38,656 bases of DNA from Burkholderiales bacterium (lineage in GTDB: Bacteria > Pseudomonadota > Gammaproteobacteria > Burkholderiales > Burkholderiaceae_E): NCBI GenBank assembly GCA_017307915.1, contig JAFKGG010000385.1, forward strand, positions 1-38,656, in the 5' to 3' direction. Below, piece after piece: positions 1-7,869 of the stretch (position 1 is its first letter; every line of letters begins with the position of its first letter). The notes beneath the pieces were generated by a model, which was given only the letters and a program-made list of their open reading frames with translations, was not told the origin of the DNA and ran no database searches. A program made the translations under genes and the position numbers.

Positions 1-19
1 CGCCGTGCCGGCCGGCCGC

Positions 20-529
20 TCAGGGCGCCGGCATCACCTCGCCACAGTTCTTGCAGGTGCGGAATTCTTCGCTGTCGAAGAACCGCTTGTAGGCCTGCGA
101 CACCGGGTCGCTCTTGTAGTCTTCGACGACGCAGCTTTCTTCGTGCAGCAAGTTGTCGCACTTCGGGCAATACCACTGGAAGCGGTCGACCTCGCCGGGG
201 CGGCGCTTGCGTTCCGCGATCAACGCAAACGCATCGGGCGGAAAACGCGGTGAATGCGGGATGCCGGCCGGCGTGTAGATGATCGAGCCTTCGGGGATCA
301 CCGCCACCTCTTCCTTGCCCTCGGGCGTGCGGTAATGCAGGTGCATCACGCCCTTGATCTGGTACATCGTCTCGTCGCTGGGATTGATGTGGAACTCGCT
401 GCGGTACTCGCGGCCGCGCGCGACGAACACCAGTGATTCGGGGTGTTGCCACAGCACGTCGACACGCCGGCCGCTGTCGGCCAGCCCGCGCGCGGTGTCG
501 AGCAGATTGACGATCGGCATCTTTTCCAT
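20..529 (-). CDS. 3-hydroxyanthranilate 3,4-dioxygenase-like cupin
   Basis: A 169-residue cupin of the bacterial 3-hydroxyanthranilate 3,4-dioxygenase family, which opens 3-hydroxyanthranilate with O2 and Fe(II) to 2-amino-3-carboxymuconate semialdehyde in the cytoplasm. The iron triad is readable as H47, E53 and H92, with substrate-binding candidates R43, R95 and E106. Two CxxC pairs (C121/C124 and C159/C162) form the rubredoxin-like second metal site of the bacterial enzymes. The second ligand His is followed by HSPR, where I recall HSPQR in the classical enzymes, so the loop is one residue shorter. The ATG at 529 has AGGA about 7 bases upstream; a longer open frame runs back into the permease gene and is not coding. 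It is the last visible gene of the ABC-transporter operon, about 50 bases after permease 1, so the substrate may be an imported amino-aromatic acid. Family call is firm; exact substrate is not. Confidence 0.85.
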   Translation of the reverse strand: MEKMPIVNLLDTARGLADSGRRVDVLWQHPESLVFVARGREYRSEFHINPSDETMYQIKGVMHLHYRTPEGKEEVAVIPEGSIIYTPAGIPHSPRFPPDAFALIAERKRRPGEVDRFQWYCPKCDNLLHEESCVVEDYKSDPVSQAYKRFFDSEEFRTCKNCGEVMPAP

Positions 530-579
530 GATGGGTTCCTTGTGGTCGATTCCGAGGAAGGGCAGCTCGGCGGCTGCGA

Positions 580-1401
580 TCAGGTCGAATCGGCGCTGTA
601 CCAGGGCAGCACGCGCCGCTCGATCGCGATGAAAATGGTGTTCAACAGATAACCGGTGACGGCGATCAGCAACACGCCGGCGTACATGTCGGCGGCGCGC
701 ATCGCGTATTGCATGCTGATCAGGTAATAGCCGATGCCGGCCGAGCCGGCGATCATCTCGGCCACGATGGTCACGATCAGCGCCAGCGCCAGACTCACGC
801 GCAGGCCGGCGAACACGTACGGCAGGCTGGCCGGCAGCACGATCTGCTGCAGCGTGCGGCGGCGCCCGACGCGAAAGGTGCGCGCCACCGCCAGCAGCGT
901 CGGATCGACGGCGCGCACGCCCTGCATCGTGTTGATCAGCACCGGAAACGCGGTGGCGAACGCGACCAGGAAGATCTTCAGCGCATCGTCGATGCCCAGG
1001 ATCAGGATCAGCGGCGGCACGATCGCCGGCGCCGGAATCGGGCGCAGCAGTTCCACCGACGGTTCCAGCGCGGCATACGCCAGCCGGCTGCGCGCCATCG
1101 CCACGCCGATCAGCACGCCGGCAATACCGCCGATCAGATAGCCGGCCAGCATGCGCCACATGCTCGATGCATAGGCCTGCGCCAGCTCGTCGGCGGCCAG
1201 CCCGCGCACCAGCGCCGACAGCACGGCCGACAGCGGCGGCCAGTTGGCGCTGCTGGTCCAGTAGCGCGCCGAGATTTCCCACAGCACCAGCAGCAACACC
1301 AGCAGCGACACGCCGCCGACGCGCTCGGCGGCCGCTCGCAGCCACCGCGCCAGGCGCGCGGCCGGCGAGGCATGGGCGTGCAATGAAGCGATGGTGTTCA
1401 T
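580..1401 (-). CDS. ABC transporter permease, NitT/TauT type (permease 1)
   Basis: An inner-membrane permease of the SsuC/TauC/NrtB-like family, 273 residues from the chosen ATG. A Leu/Val-rich first helix (VSLLVLLLVLW) is followed by several more membrane segments and the cytoplasmic loop that contacts the ATPase (ARTFRVGRRRTLQQIVLP, then GLRVSLALALIV). The ATG at 1401 is preceded by GGAAAG at good spacing. A longer form starting with TTG at 1437 would overlap the TGA of permease 2 by three bases and could be translationally coupled, so the start is uncertain by 12 codons. The gene follows a second, clearly different permease gene, suggesting a heterodimeric channel instead of the usual homodimer. 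No periplasmic NMT1/SsuA-like binding protein is visible; it may lie left of the window. Confidence 0.85.
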   Translation of the reverse strand: MNTIASLHAHASPAARLARWLRAAAERVGGVSLLVLLLVLWEISARYWTSSANWPPLSAVLSALVRGLAADELAQAYASSMWRMLAGYLIGGIAGVLIGVAMARSRLAYAALEPSVELLRPIPAPAIVPPLILILGIDDALKIFLVAFATAFPVLINTMQGVRAVDPTLLAVARTFRVGRRRTLQQIVLPASLPYVFAGLRVSLALALIVTIVAEMIAGSAGIGYYLISMQYAMRAADMYAGVLLIAVTGYLLNTIFIAIERRVLPWYSADST

Positions 1402-1433
1402 ACGGCTTTCCGGTGCCTCATGCCCTTGCCCGT

Positions 1434-2219
1434 TCAATGCGCCTCGGCCGGTGCATGCGACCAGCCGATGACGCGCCGCTCGATGGCGACGAACAGCGCA
1501 TTCAAACCATAGCCGAGCACGGCCAGGATCACCACCCAGGCGTACATGTCGCGCACGCGGAACGTGCGCTGCATGTCGATGACCAGAAAGCCCAGCCCGC
1601 CGGTGCCGGCCAGCATCTCGGCGATCACCACCACGATCAGCGCCAGCCCCAGCGCTACCCGCATGCCGGTGAGAATCAGCGGCGCGGCGGCCGGCAGCAC
1701 GATGCAGCGTATGAGCCGCCAGCCGCGATAGCCGAAGGTGCGGCCGGTATCGATCAGCACCGGGTCGACGCCGCGCACCCCTTGCACCGTGTTGATCAGC
1801 ACCGGAAAGAACGCGGCCAGCCAGACGATGACGATCTTCATCGTATCGCCGATGCCCAGGAACAGCATCAGCGGCGGCAGCAGCGCCACCTTGGGCAGCG
1901 GCCGCAGCATTTCGAGCAGCGGTTCGAGCACCTTGTACAAGAGCCGCGAACGGCCGGTCAGCACGCCGACGATCACGCCCGACAGCGATGCCAGCGCATA
2001 GGCGACGAACAGCAGATACAGCGTGGTGCCTAGCGGCGCCGCAAACTCGCCGCCGGCGATGATCGCGCCGATGCGCAAGGCCACCTGGCTCGGCGGCGGA
2101 ATCAACGCGGTATTTACCGCACCCACGACGCCGGCGATTTCCAGCACGGCCAGCGCCACGGCGATCAGCAGCACGCCGATCCAGCGGCCAGGCGGATTGA
2201 TGCGCAGGCTAATGTTCAT
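1434..2219 (-). CDS. ABC transporter permease, NitT/TauT type (permease 2)
   Basis: A 261-residue inner-membrane permease of the same SsuC/TauC-like family as its downstream neighbour. It has a hydrophobic first helix (WIGVLLIAVALAVLEIAGVV), about five further membrane segments and the conserved ATPase-contact loop (GRTFGYRGWRLIRCIVLP followed by GMRVALGLALIV). The ATG at 2219 lies inside the end of the ATPase gene (11-base overlap), and the stop at 1434 touches the possible TTG start of permease 1, so the genes are tightly coupled. Similarity to permease 1 is clear in the loop and weak elsewhere, so they are long-separated duplicates. The imported compound (sulfonate, nitrate, aromatic carboxylate or other) cannot be inferred from the permeases. 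Confidence 0.88.
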   Translation of the reverse strand: MNISLRINPPGRWIGVLLIAVALAVLEIAGVVGAVNTALIPPPSQVALRIGAIIAGGEFAAPLGTTLYLLFVAYALASLSGVIVGVLTGRSRLLYKVLEPLLEMLRPLPKVALLPPLMLFLGIGDTMKIVIVWLAAFFPVLINTVQGVRGVDPVLIDTGRTFGYRGWRLIRCIVLPAAAPLILTGMRVALGLALIVVVIAEMLAGTGGLGFLVIDMQRTFRVRDMYAWVVILAVLGYGLNALFVAIERRVIGWSHAPAEAH

Positions 2220-3033
2220 GCGCGGCCCCGCTCAGCAGCCGTTCGAGCAGATAGTGGCGCAATTCCAGAAAGCGCGGCTGCTCGGGCGTGATGATCCGGT
2301 CACGCGGCCGCGGCAGGCCGGTCTCGACCACTTCGCCGATCGTCGACGGCCGCGCGCTCAGCACGGCGATGCGATCCGACAGGAACACCGCTTCATCGAC
2401 GTCGTGCGTTACCAGCACCGCAGTGAAGCGCTGCTGTTCCCACAGCCTGAGCATCAACCGATGCAATTCCAGCCGCGTCAGCGCATCGACCGAGCTGAAC
2501 GGTTCGTCGAGCAGCAGCACGCGCGGCTGCGCGGCCAGCGCTCGCGCGATCGCCACCCGCTGCTGCATGCCGCCCGACAACTCGCGCGGAAAGCGCTGCG
2601 CTGCATCGGCCAACCCGACCAGTTCCAGATAGTGTTCGCAGTAGCGGCGCCGCTCGCGCGGCGACAGGTCGCCGCGGTGCTCGACCGCGAACGCGACGTT
2701 GTCGATGACGCGGCGCCAAGGCAGCAGCGACTTGGTGTATTGCTGGAATAGATAGACCAGGCCCTCGGGCGGGCCGTTGACTTCGCGCGTGCCAACTTCG
2801 ATGCGGCCCGAGGTGGCGGGCATCAGGCCGGCAACGATCTGCAGAAAAGTGGACTTGCCGCAGCCCGACGGACCGATCACAGTAAGGAACTCACCGGCCG
2901 CCACCGACAAGGTGATGTCCTGCAGTGCGACTACGCCACCGGCATCCGCGGCGCCGTAGGTCTTGCGGATCTGCTGCAGCCGCAACGCCTCGCCGCCCGG
3001 TACCTGTTTCGACTCGAACTGCGTGGCTGACAT
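2209..3033 (-). CDS. ABC transporter ATPase, SsuB/TauB type
   Basis: The 274-residue cytoplasmic ATPase that energises the two permeases. Walker A GPSGCGKS lies at residues 54-61, the Q-loop glutamine in YLFQQ near 97, the signature LSGGMQQR at 152-159, Walker B VLLLDEP at 172-178 and the switch histidine in VTHDVDEA at 210. All catalytic positions are intact. Length and the YLFQQYTKSLLPW stretch match the nitrate/sulfonate/taurine subfamily. It is the first gene of a leftward operon with overlapping permease genes and then the cupin dioxygenase. A candidate promoter and inverted repeat lie upstream at 3131-3169, shared with the divergent amidohydrolase gene. Confidence 0.9.
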   Translation of the reverse strand: MSATQFESKQVPGGEALRLQQIRKTYGAADAGGVVALQDITLSVAAGEFLTVIGPSGCGKSTFLQIVAGLMPATSGRIEVGTREVNGPPEGLVYLFQQYTKSLLPWRRVIDNVAFAVEHRGDLSPRERRRYCEHYLELVGLADAAQRFPRELSGGMQQRVAIARALAAQPRVLLLDEPFSSVDALTRLELHRLMLRLWEQQRFTAVLVTHDVDEAVFLSDRIAVLSARPSTIGEVVETGLPRPRDRIITPEQPRFLELRHYLLERLLSGAAHEH

Positions 3034-3130
3034 AGATCACGTCCATTGCCCCCGAGGCCGTGCGCGCCACGGGAATGGCCACAGCGGCCGGGCAAAGCGG
3101 GCACGGAAGAATGGCCGCCGCACGTAATCG

Positions 3131-3181
3131 ATTTTATCCAGCTCAACGATCAAAATGCAACTTATCGTTTATTCTATGCAA
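3131..3181. promoter_or_regulatory. Divergent promoter region with inverted and direct repeats
   Basis: This AT-rich patch separates the leftward ABC operon from the rightward amidohydrolase gene. AACGAT at 3145-3150 and ATCGTT at 3164-3169 form a perfect 6-base inverted repeat with a 13-base spacer. ATGCAA occurs at 3155-3160 and again at 3176-3181, 21 bases (two helical turns) apart. On the minus strand TAAAAT (3136-3131) makes a good -10 box with TTGCAT (3160-3155) as a weak -35 at an 18-base spacing, so the repeat overlaps the presumed polymerase site of the ABC operon. The binding protein is unknown; no regulator gene is adjacent. Confidence 0.45.
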
Positions 3182-3235
3182 GCGCCGCTTTGGTAGCTTC
3201 CTTCTTTTCGGCTTTTATCGACATTGCGATTCGCG

Positions 3236-4312
3236 ATGAGTCAATCCAAACATTCTTCCGGCCAGCACGATTCTTCGCACGCGCACGCCCATGCGCATAC
3301 GCATGCCCACGCGCACGGCGCCCCCGTCGCTCCCGTCGACGTGCACGCCCACTGGTATCCGCAGCCCTGGCTCGATCTGGTCGCGCAGCACGGTGCCGAG
3401 CACGGCGTCGAGTGGCGCGAGCTGCCGGGCCAGGGGCCGCAGTTTCGCGTCGGCCACGTCGTCACCGGCCCGACCGGGCCGCGCTACGTCGATCTAGACA
3501 CGCGCTTGCAGGCGATGGACCAGCAAGGCGTGGCCGTGCATGCGCTGTCGCTGTCGCAGCCGATGCTGTACTGGGCCGGCCGCGAACTGGGACTGCGGCT
3601 GGCCTGCGTATTCAACGACCAGCTCGCCGCCGCGCACGAAGCGCATCCGCAACGGCTGATCGGGTTGGCCACGCTACCGATGCAGGCGCCCGATCTGGCG
3701 CTGCGCGAAGTGGAACGCGCCGCGCGCCTGCCCGGCGTGCGCGGCTTTTACATGGCTACGCGCGTGCTCGATCGCGAGCTGTCGGATCCGGCGTTCTTTC
3801 CGGTCTACGAGGCAATCGAAGCGCTGCGACTGCCGATCTTCCTGCACCCGGTGTTCGTCATCGATCACCATCGCTTGAGCGCGCACTATCTGACCAACCT
3901 GCTGGGCAATCCGTTCGAAAGCGCGATCGCGGCCGCGCACCTGATCTTCGGTGGCGTGCTCGACCGCTTCCCCAAGCTCGACATCGTGCTGCCGCACGCC
4001 GGCGGCGCGTTTCCGTGGCTGGCCGGGCGCTTGCATCGCGGCTGGGAAAAGCGCGGCGACCTGCAGCACATCGAGCGCGGGCCGCTCGAATACCTGCGCC
4101 GCTTCCATTACGACACGATCGGCTACTCCGACGCGGTGGTCGATCACCTGGTGCGCCACATCGGCGCCGACCGCGTGCTGATGGGCAGCGACTATTGCTT
4201 CCCGATCGCCTGCGAACAACCGGTCAACGACGTGCTGGCCAACCCGTTTCTGTCCGACGGCGACCGTCAATCGATCATCGAAAACAACGCGCGACTGCTG
4301 CTGCGCCTGTAG
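3236..4312 (+). CDS. Amidohydrolase-2 family protein, ACMSD-like
   Basis: A 358-residue TIM-barrel metallohydrolase or decarboxylase of the Amidohydrolase_2 family, which includes ACMSD, the enzyme acting directly after 3-hydroxyanthranilate dioxygenase. Metal-site residues are VDVHAH (H37, H39), H204 in IFLHP, H254 in VLPHAGG and D319 in MGSDYCFP, matching the HxH...H...H...D pattern of ACMSD. Residues 15-27 alternate His with Ala or Thr, an unusual histidine-rich leader just before the first metal motif that might bind or buffer zinc. ATG at 3236 is preferred over an in-frame TTG at 3224, although no strong ribosome site is visible. It is divergent from the operon with the 3-hydroxyanthranilate dioxygenase-like gene, which supports but does not prove an ACMSD-type role; gamma-resorcylate-type decarboxylases are an alternative. 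Confidence 0.8.
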   Translation: MSQSKHSSGQHDSSHAHAHAHTHAHAHGAPVAPVDVHAHWYPQPWLDLVAQHGAEHGVEWRELPGQGPQFRVGHVVTGPTGPRYVDLDTRLQAMDQQGVAVHALSLSQPMLYWAGRELGLRLACVFNDQLAAAHEAHPQRLIGLATLPMQAPDLALREVERAARLPGVRGFYMATRVLDRELSDPAFFPVYEAIEALRLPIFLHPVFVIDHHRLSAHYLTNLLGNPFESAIAAAHLIFGGVLDRFPKLDIVLPHAGGAFPWLAGRLHRGWEKRGDLQHIERGPLEYLRRFHYDTIGYSDAVVDHLVRHIGADRVLMGSDYCFPIACEQPVNDVLANPFLSDGDRQSIIENNARLLLRL

Positions 4313-4327
4313 ACGCGGCGCGCGGCT

Positions 4328-4960
4328 TCAGCGCATGTCAGCCGCTCTGCGCAAGCGATCCAGCGTCCAGCCGCGGCCCAGCAGCAATCTGCGCGTCTGC
4401 AACTCACCCAGCACCTCGGAGCTCACTTCCTGCCCGAGGTAGTGCAGCGTCTTCTCTTGCAGCCGCAGATAGCCGTGCTCATAACGCCGCGCCAGCGACT
4501 GCCATAGCGCGTCCGCCCCCGGCGATTGCCGCGCCCCGCTCAGCAGGCAGATGCCGGCCTCCAGCCCCCAGTCATAGATCGTCGAGGCCAGCCCGCGCCG
4601 CTGATACGGTTCGTCGTATTTCGAATGCGGCGAGCGCAGGCAGCGATCGGCGCGGCGGCCGACTTCGATCAGGCGGTTGAACACCGTATAGCCGGCCAGC
4701 CGCTGCTGCGCCAGATCTTCGACGTAGAAGTAGAACTCGCCGTCGGCCTGGCGGTAGTGCACCAGAAACGGCGACGCGTCGATGCGGCGGCCGGCCAGCC
4801 CGTGCAGGCGATCGCCGGGCGTATACAGACGCTGGTGCATCGCGTCGAGCTCGTCGCGCAGCCGCTCAGAGGCCGGCTCGCCGACGTCGATTCGCAATTC
4901 GATGGGCCGGGTGAGCCGGCCCGCGGCAAGCCAATGCCCGCCGTGGATCGCTGCATGCAT
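4328..4960 (-). CDS. GNAT-like acyltransferase family protein
   Basis: A 210-residue protein with one convincing GNAT signature, YQRRGLASTIYDWGLEAG near residues 122-139, resembling the R/Q-x-x-G-x-A acyl-CoA-binding motif A. The remainder (an N-terminal beta-rich half with HYRQADGEFYFYVEDL, a C-terminal charged helix) has no motif I recognise. ATG at 4960 is chosen because GGAG lies six bases upstream; a GTG at 5005 would give a longer, less supported form. The gene lies on the same strand as the carotenoid-oxygenase operon but 313 bases beyond it, past two strong stem-loops, so it is probably transcribed separately. Its 3' end faces the end of the amidohydrolase gene 15 bases away. Acyl acceptor unknown. 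Confidence 0.6.
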   Translation of the reverse strand: MHAAIHGGHWLAAGRLTRPIELRIDVGEPASERLRDELDAMHQRLYTPGDRLHGLAGRRIDASPFLVHYRQADGEFYFYVEDLAQQRLAGYTVFNRLIEVGRRADRCLRSPHSKYDEPYQRRGLASTIYDWGLEAGICLLSGARQSPGADALWQSLARRYEHGYLRLQEKTLHYLGQEVSSEVLGELQTRRLLLGRGWTLDRLRRAADMR

Positions 4961-5101
4961 GACGCACTCCAGTCGATGCGCGGCCGCCGCTGTGCGAACG
5001 GCCACTACTGCGCGGGGCGGGTGCCCGGCGATCGATGGTTTGCGCTGAAACTAGGAAGGTGGGGGATCGCCGGGCTTAGGAATCTGCGGCCGGCTGGCGC
5101 G

Positions 5102-5120
5102 GCGCCGGCAAGGCCGGCGC
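5102..5120. other. GC-rich stem-loop in the 4961-5273 intergenic gap
   Basis: GCGCCGGC (5102-5109) and GCCGGCGC (5113-5120) form a perfect 8-base stem with a 3-base loop. No T-run follows on either strand, so it is not a canonical terminator. The 313-base gap from 4961 to 5273 contains this hairpin and the stronger one at 5221-5241; I see no convincing gene in it. Confidence 0.4.
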
Positions 5121-5220
5121 AATACCGATGAGCGCAACGCGGCCTGCACCGGCCCGGCGGGCGGCGCATGAAACGCGAAGGCTGCGCGAATGAATCGATA
5201 TCGGCATGGCGCAAGTATAC

Positions 5221-5241
5221 GACGCTGGCGCCGCCAGCGTC
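5221..5241 (-). terminator. Strong stem-loop after the carotenoid oxygenase 1 operon
   Basis: GACGCTGGC (5221-5229) pairs perfectly with GCCAGCGTC (5233-5241), a 9-base stem and 3-base loop, 32 bases beyond the stop codon of the carotenoid oxygenase gene on the minus strand. No U-tract follows, so it may be a rho-assisted terminator or a 3'-end stabilising hairpin. Its position at the end of a five-gene operon supports a transcript-end role. Confidence 0.5.
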
Positions 5242-5273
5242 GGCATCGCCACCGCTACGTGTGGGCGAACGCT

Positions 5274-6821
5274 CTACATCCGGGCCAGTTGCGCCTCATC
5301 CAGCCAACAGGCGTGCACGCCGAACGGCACGCGCGCCGGCAGCTTCAGCCGCGCCAGCTCGGTCATCGAGGTCGCGTCGAGCACCAATAGTTCGGCACGA
5401 TCATCGGCCATCAGCAGATCGAGCAGATAACCATCGTCTTCGCGCACGGCCCCGGCACGAGGCACGAACAGCGCTTCGCCGCCGTGGAATTCGCCGTAGC
5501 TGAAATAGGCCAACTCCCGCTCGTCGATCAGGTCGTACTTGAGCACGCCACGGCCCATGTAGCCATCGGCCTGCTCATCGATCAGCCAGCCGTAGCGGCT
5601 GCGCCGGCCGACATGGCGCAGATTCAGACTGGGCCGCTCGTAGCCGTGCTCCAGCAAGCGCTTGTACTGTACCTCGCCGCTGCCCAGGTCGATCACCCAC
5701 TTGCCCAGCTTGGCCGGCGGTTCCTCGGGCGTATGAATCGGCACATTGGCCGGATACTCGTCGAACGCAGGCGCGTACAGCACGATGCGCTCGCGGCCGT
5801 GCTCGTCGGTTTCTTCCCAGGCATTGATCACGTGCCAGATCATGCCCGGCTGCGCCGTTTCGAACCAACGAATGCGCTCGCCGAGTTTGGCATCGCGCGG
5901 CACGATGCCCCAGCGCAGCTTGTAGGAAGGATCGAAGCGCCAGAAGCTCTGTCCGGTGTCGTGCAGATTCTGCTCCGAGAAACGTAGCGACACATCGGGA
6001 ATCACCAGATATCGCTCGGTGAGGAAATAATCATGAATGGTGCCCGGCAGGCTCTGGCCGGAGCCGATCTCGTCGATCTTCAGGCAGTTGACGAGCCGCC
6101 CTTCGTGCACGTGCGCCATCCAGATCGCGCGCCCGCGGTTGTCGATCGCCACGTTGTAGAAATCGCCGTTTTCCGGATCGATGCGCGGATGCGCCGAGAA
6201 CGGCACGCGCAGCGCGCCGCCCCAGTCTTCGAGCCGGCCGCCGCCGTCGAGCACCAGCCGGCCGTCTTCGCGGCGTGCATCGAGCACGAACGGCAACCCA
6301 CTGCCTTGCAGGCAATACAGCTTGCCATGGTGATACTGCACGCTGGTCGACGCCGGGTTGGCTTCCAGCGCCGACCAGTTCGGAATCAGCCCGGCGGCCT
6401 GCTTGCGCGCGACGAGCTTGATTCGCTCCAGCCCCATCGGGCCGCTGGCGCACATGTCGCCATAGCTGGGAAACACCTCGCGGCCGGCGCTCTGCTCGAA
6501 CTCGAAACGCGGCGTGCGAATGTACGTGTTCGAATAGGTAGCGCTACCCTCGCCGATCTGCACCTGGTGCAGCATGCCGGCGCCGTTGAAACAGTGCGCG
6601 CGCGTCGTGACGCGGTCGAACTGCACGTTGGTGCCGTTGCGCAGATAGACGCCACGCAGGTCGGCAGGCAGCCGGCCGACCACCTGCACCGGCACATGCT
6701 GGTGCTCGGTGCGCACCGGCTGAAAGCCCGGATGGTTATAGACGCTGGCCCGGTTGTAACGCTCGGCGTCGATCGCCCGGTCGATGCGCTCGTCTTCAGC
6801 CCCGAAGATCGTATCTTGCAT
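5274..6821 (-). CDS. Carotenoid/stilbene cleavage oxygenase family protein 1
   Basis: A 515-residue non-haem Fe(II) oxygenase of the carotenoid oxygenase (RPE65/lignostilbene/isoeugenol) superfamily. Such enzymes split a conjugated C=C bond with O2 into two carbonyl products using a seven-bladed propeller and four histidines. The ligands read as H211 (FSAHPRID), H263 (GTIHDYF), H330 (MIWHVINAWEE) and H503 (PFGVHACW), with the acidic EDDGYL segment near 461. No signal peptide is present, so it is cytoplasmic. It is the last gene of a leftward operon, 12 bases after a Bug receptor gene, with a Rieske oxygenase and an aldolase upstream. Its inter-ligand spacing (52, 67, 173) differs from that of the two other family members in the window (48, 64, 187), so it is the divergent member. 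Substrate unknown; lignin-derived stilbenes, phenylpropenes and apocarotenoids are possible. Confidence 0.88.
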   Translation of the reverse strand: MQDTIFGAEDERIDRAIDAERYNRASVYNHPGFQPVRTEHQHVPVQVVGRLPADLRGVYLRNGTNVQFDRVTTRAHCFNGAGMLHQVQIGEGSATYSNTYIRTPRFEFEQSAGREVFPSYGDMCASGPMGLERIKLVARKQAAGLIPNWSALEANPASTSVQYHHGKLYCLQGSGLPFVLDARREDGRLVLDGGGRLEDWGGALRVPFSAHPRIDPENGDFYNVAIDNRGRAIWMAHVHEGRLVNCLKIDEIGSGQSLPGTIHDYFLTERYLVIPDVSLRFSEQNLHDTGQSFWRFDPSYKLRWGIVPRDAKLGERIRWFETAQPGMIWHVINAWEETDEHGRERIVLYAPAFDEYPANVPIHTPEEPPAKLGKWVIDLGSGEVQYKRLLEHGYERPSLNLRHVGRRSRYGWLIDEQADGYMGRGVLKYDLIDERELAYFSYGEFHGGEALFVPRAGAVREDDGYLLDLLMADDRAELLVLDATSMTELARLKLPARVPFGVHACWLDEAQLARM

Positions 6822-6833
6822 GGCGCCCCCGGC

Positions 6834-7838
6834 TCACTGCCGCTTCAATCCCAGCGTCTGGATCACCTGTCCCCAGCGCCGCCGCTCGCTTTCCACGAAG
6901 GCGGCAGACTCGGTCGGCGTCGTGGCGCCGTAGTCGATCGCCAGCTTCAGCCCTTGCTCAGCCAGGCTGGGATCGGCCACGATCTGCTTGACTGCGGCGG
7001 CGATCTGCTCGGCCACTGCCGGCGGCGTTCCTTCCGGCGCCGCCAGCGCCCACCAGGAATGCACGTCATAGCCGGGCAGGCCGGCCTCGATGACGGTGGG
7101 CACGTTCGGCAGCGAACGCGAACGCTGCAAGCCGCTGACCGCGATCGCCTTCAGGCGGCCATCCCTGACCAGCGCCAGCGTGCCGGCACCGGGGTCGAAG
7201 TGCAGCTGGATCTGCCCGTTCATCAGGTCGACATTGGCGTCGGCACTGCCCTTGTACGGCACGTGCTTCATCTGCACGCCAGCCATCTGCGCGAACAGCG
7301 CGCTGGCCAGGTGGGTAGCCGAGCCTTCGCCGGTCGATGCATAGTGAACCGCTTCCGGATTGGCCTTGGCGTACGCGACCAGCTCACTGATCGTGTTGGC
7401 CTGCAGCTTGTTGCTGGCGATGACGAACAATGGCGAGTTGAACAGCTTCGAGATCACGGTGAGCTTTTCCGGCGCATACGGCAGCGAAACGCGCAGCGCC
7501 GGATTCAGCACCAGACTGGTCGGACTGGCCAGGATCAAGGTATGCCCGTCGGGCGGCGCCTTGATCAGCGCCTGCATGCCGATGATCTGCGTGCCGCCCG
7601 GCATGTTCTCCACCATCACCGGCTGACCGATGCGCGCCGACAGCCGCGTGGCGAAAGCACGCGTGCCGAGGTCGCCGACGCCGCCCGCCGGATACGGCAC
7701 GATGATGCGCACCGGCTTGCTCGGCCAGCTTGGCTGCTGCGCATTGGCTTGCCCCGACAACACACCCGCGGTCAATACTGCAGCACCGGCCAGCAGCATG
7801 CGGCGGCTCAAGAACAGATTCATCGATGCGCGTTTCAT
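6834..7838 (-). CDS. Bug/TctC family periplasmic solute receptor 1
   Basis: A 334-residue extracytoplasmic receptor of the Bug family. It carries a cleavable N-terminal signal (RRMLLAGAAVLTAGVLSGQ, likely cleavage after QANA) and the hallmark opening WPSKPVRIIVPYPAGGVGD that lines the ligand pocket. Later family hallmarks are MVENMPGG, HVPYKGS and LPNVPTVIEAG. Bug proteins usually bind small carboxylates, including aromatic acids, and either feed TctAB permeases or signal; no TctA or TctB gene is in the window. ATG at 7838 is taken as the start; a much longer open frame extends into the Rieske gene and is spurious. It lies between the Rieske oxygenase gene (31 bases upstream) and carotenoid oxygenase 1 (12 bases downstream). 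Confidence 0.88.
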   Translation of the reverse strand: MKRASMNLFLSRRMLLAGAAVLTAGVLSGQANAQQPSWPSKPVRIIVPYPAGGVGDLGTRAFATRLSARIGQPVMVENMPGGTQIIGMQALIKAPPDGHTLILASPTSLVLNPALRVSLPYAPEKLTVISKLFNSPLFVIASNKLQANTISELVAYAKANPEAVHYASTGEGSATHLASALFAQMAGVQMKHVPYKGSADANVDLMNGQIQLHFDPGAGTLALVRDGRLKAIAVSGLQRSRSLPNVPTVIEAGLPGYDVHSWWALAAPEGTPPAVAEQIAAAVKQIVADPSLAEQGLKLAIDYGATTPTESAAFVESERRRWGQVIQTLGLKRQ

Positions 7839-7869
7839 CTTGGGTCTCTTCGTTCTCGTTTGAGGTTTT

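Noticed and set aside
530-1345. N-terminal extension of the cupin dioxygenase open frame
   Set aside because: The extension lies out of frame over the permease gene; the ATG at 529 has a ribosome site and matches the family length.
3046-4680. 544-codon plus-strand frame overlapping the amidohydrolase gene in another frame
   Set aside because: Arg/Ala/Pro-rich translation with no family pattern; the amidohydrolase frame has all metal ligands.
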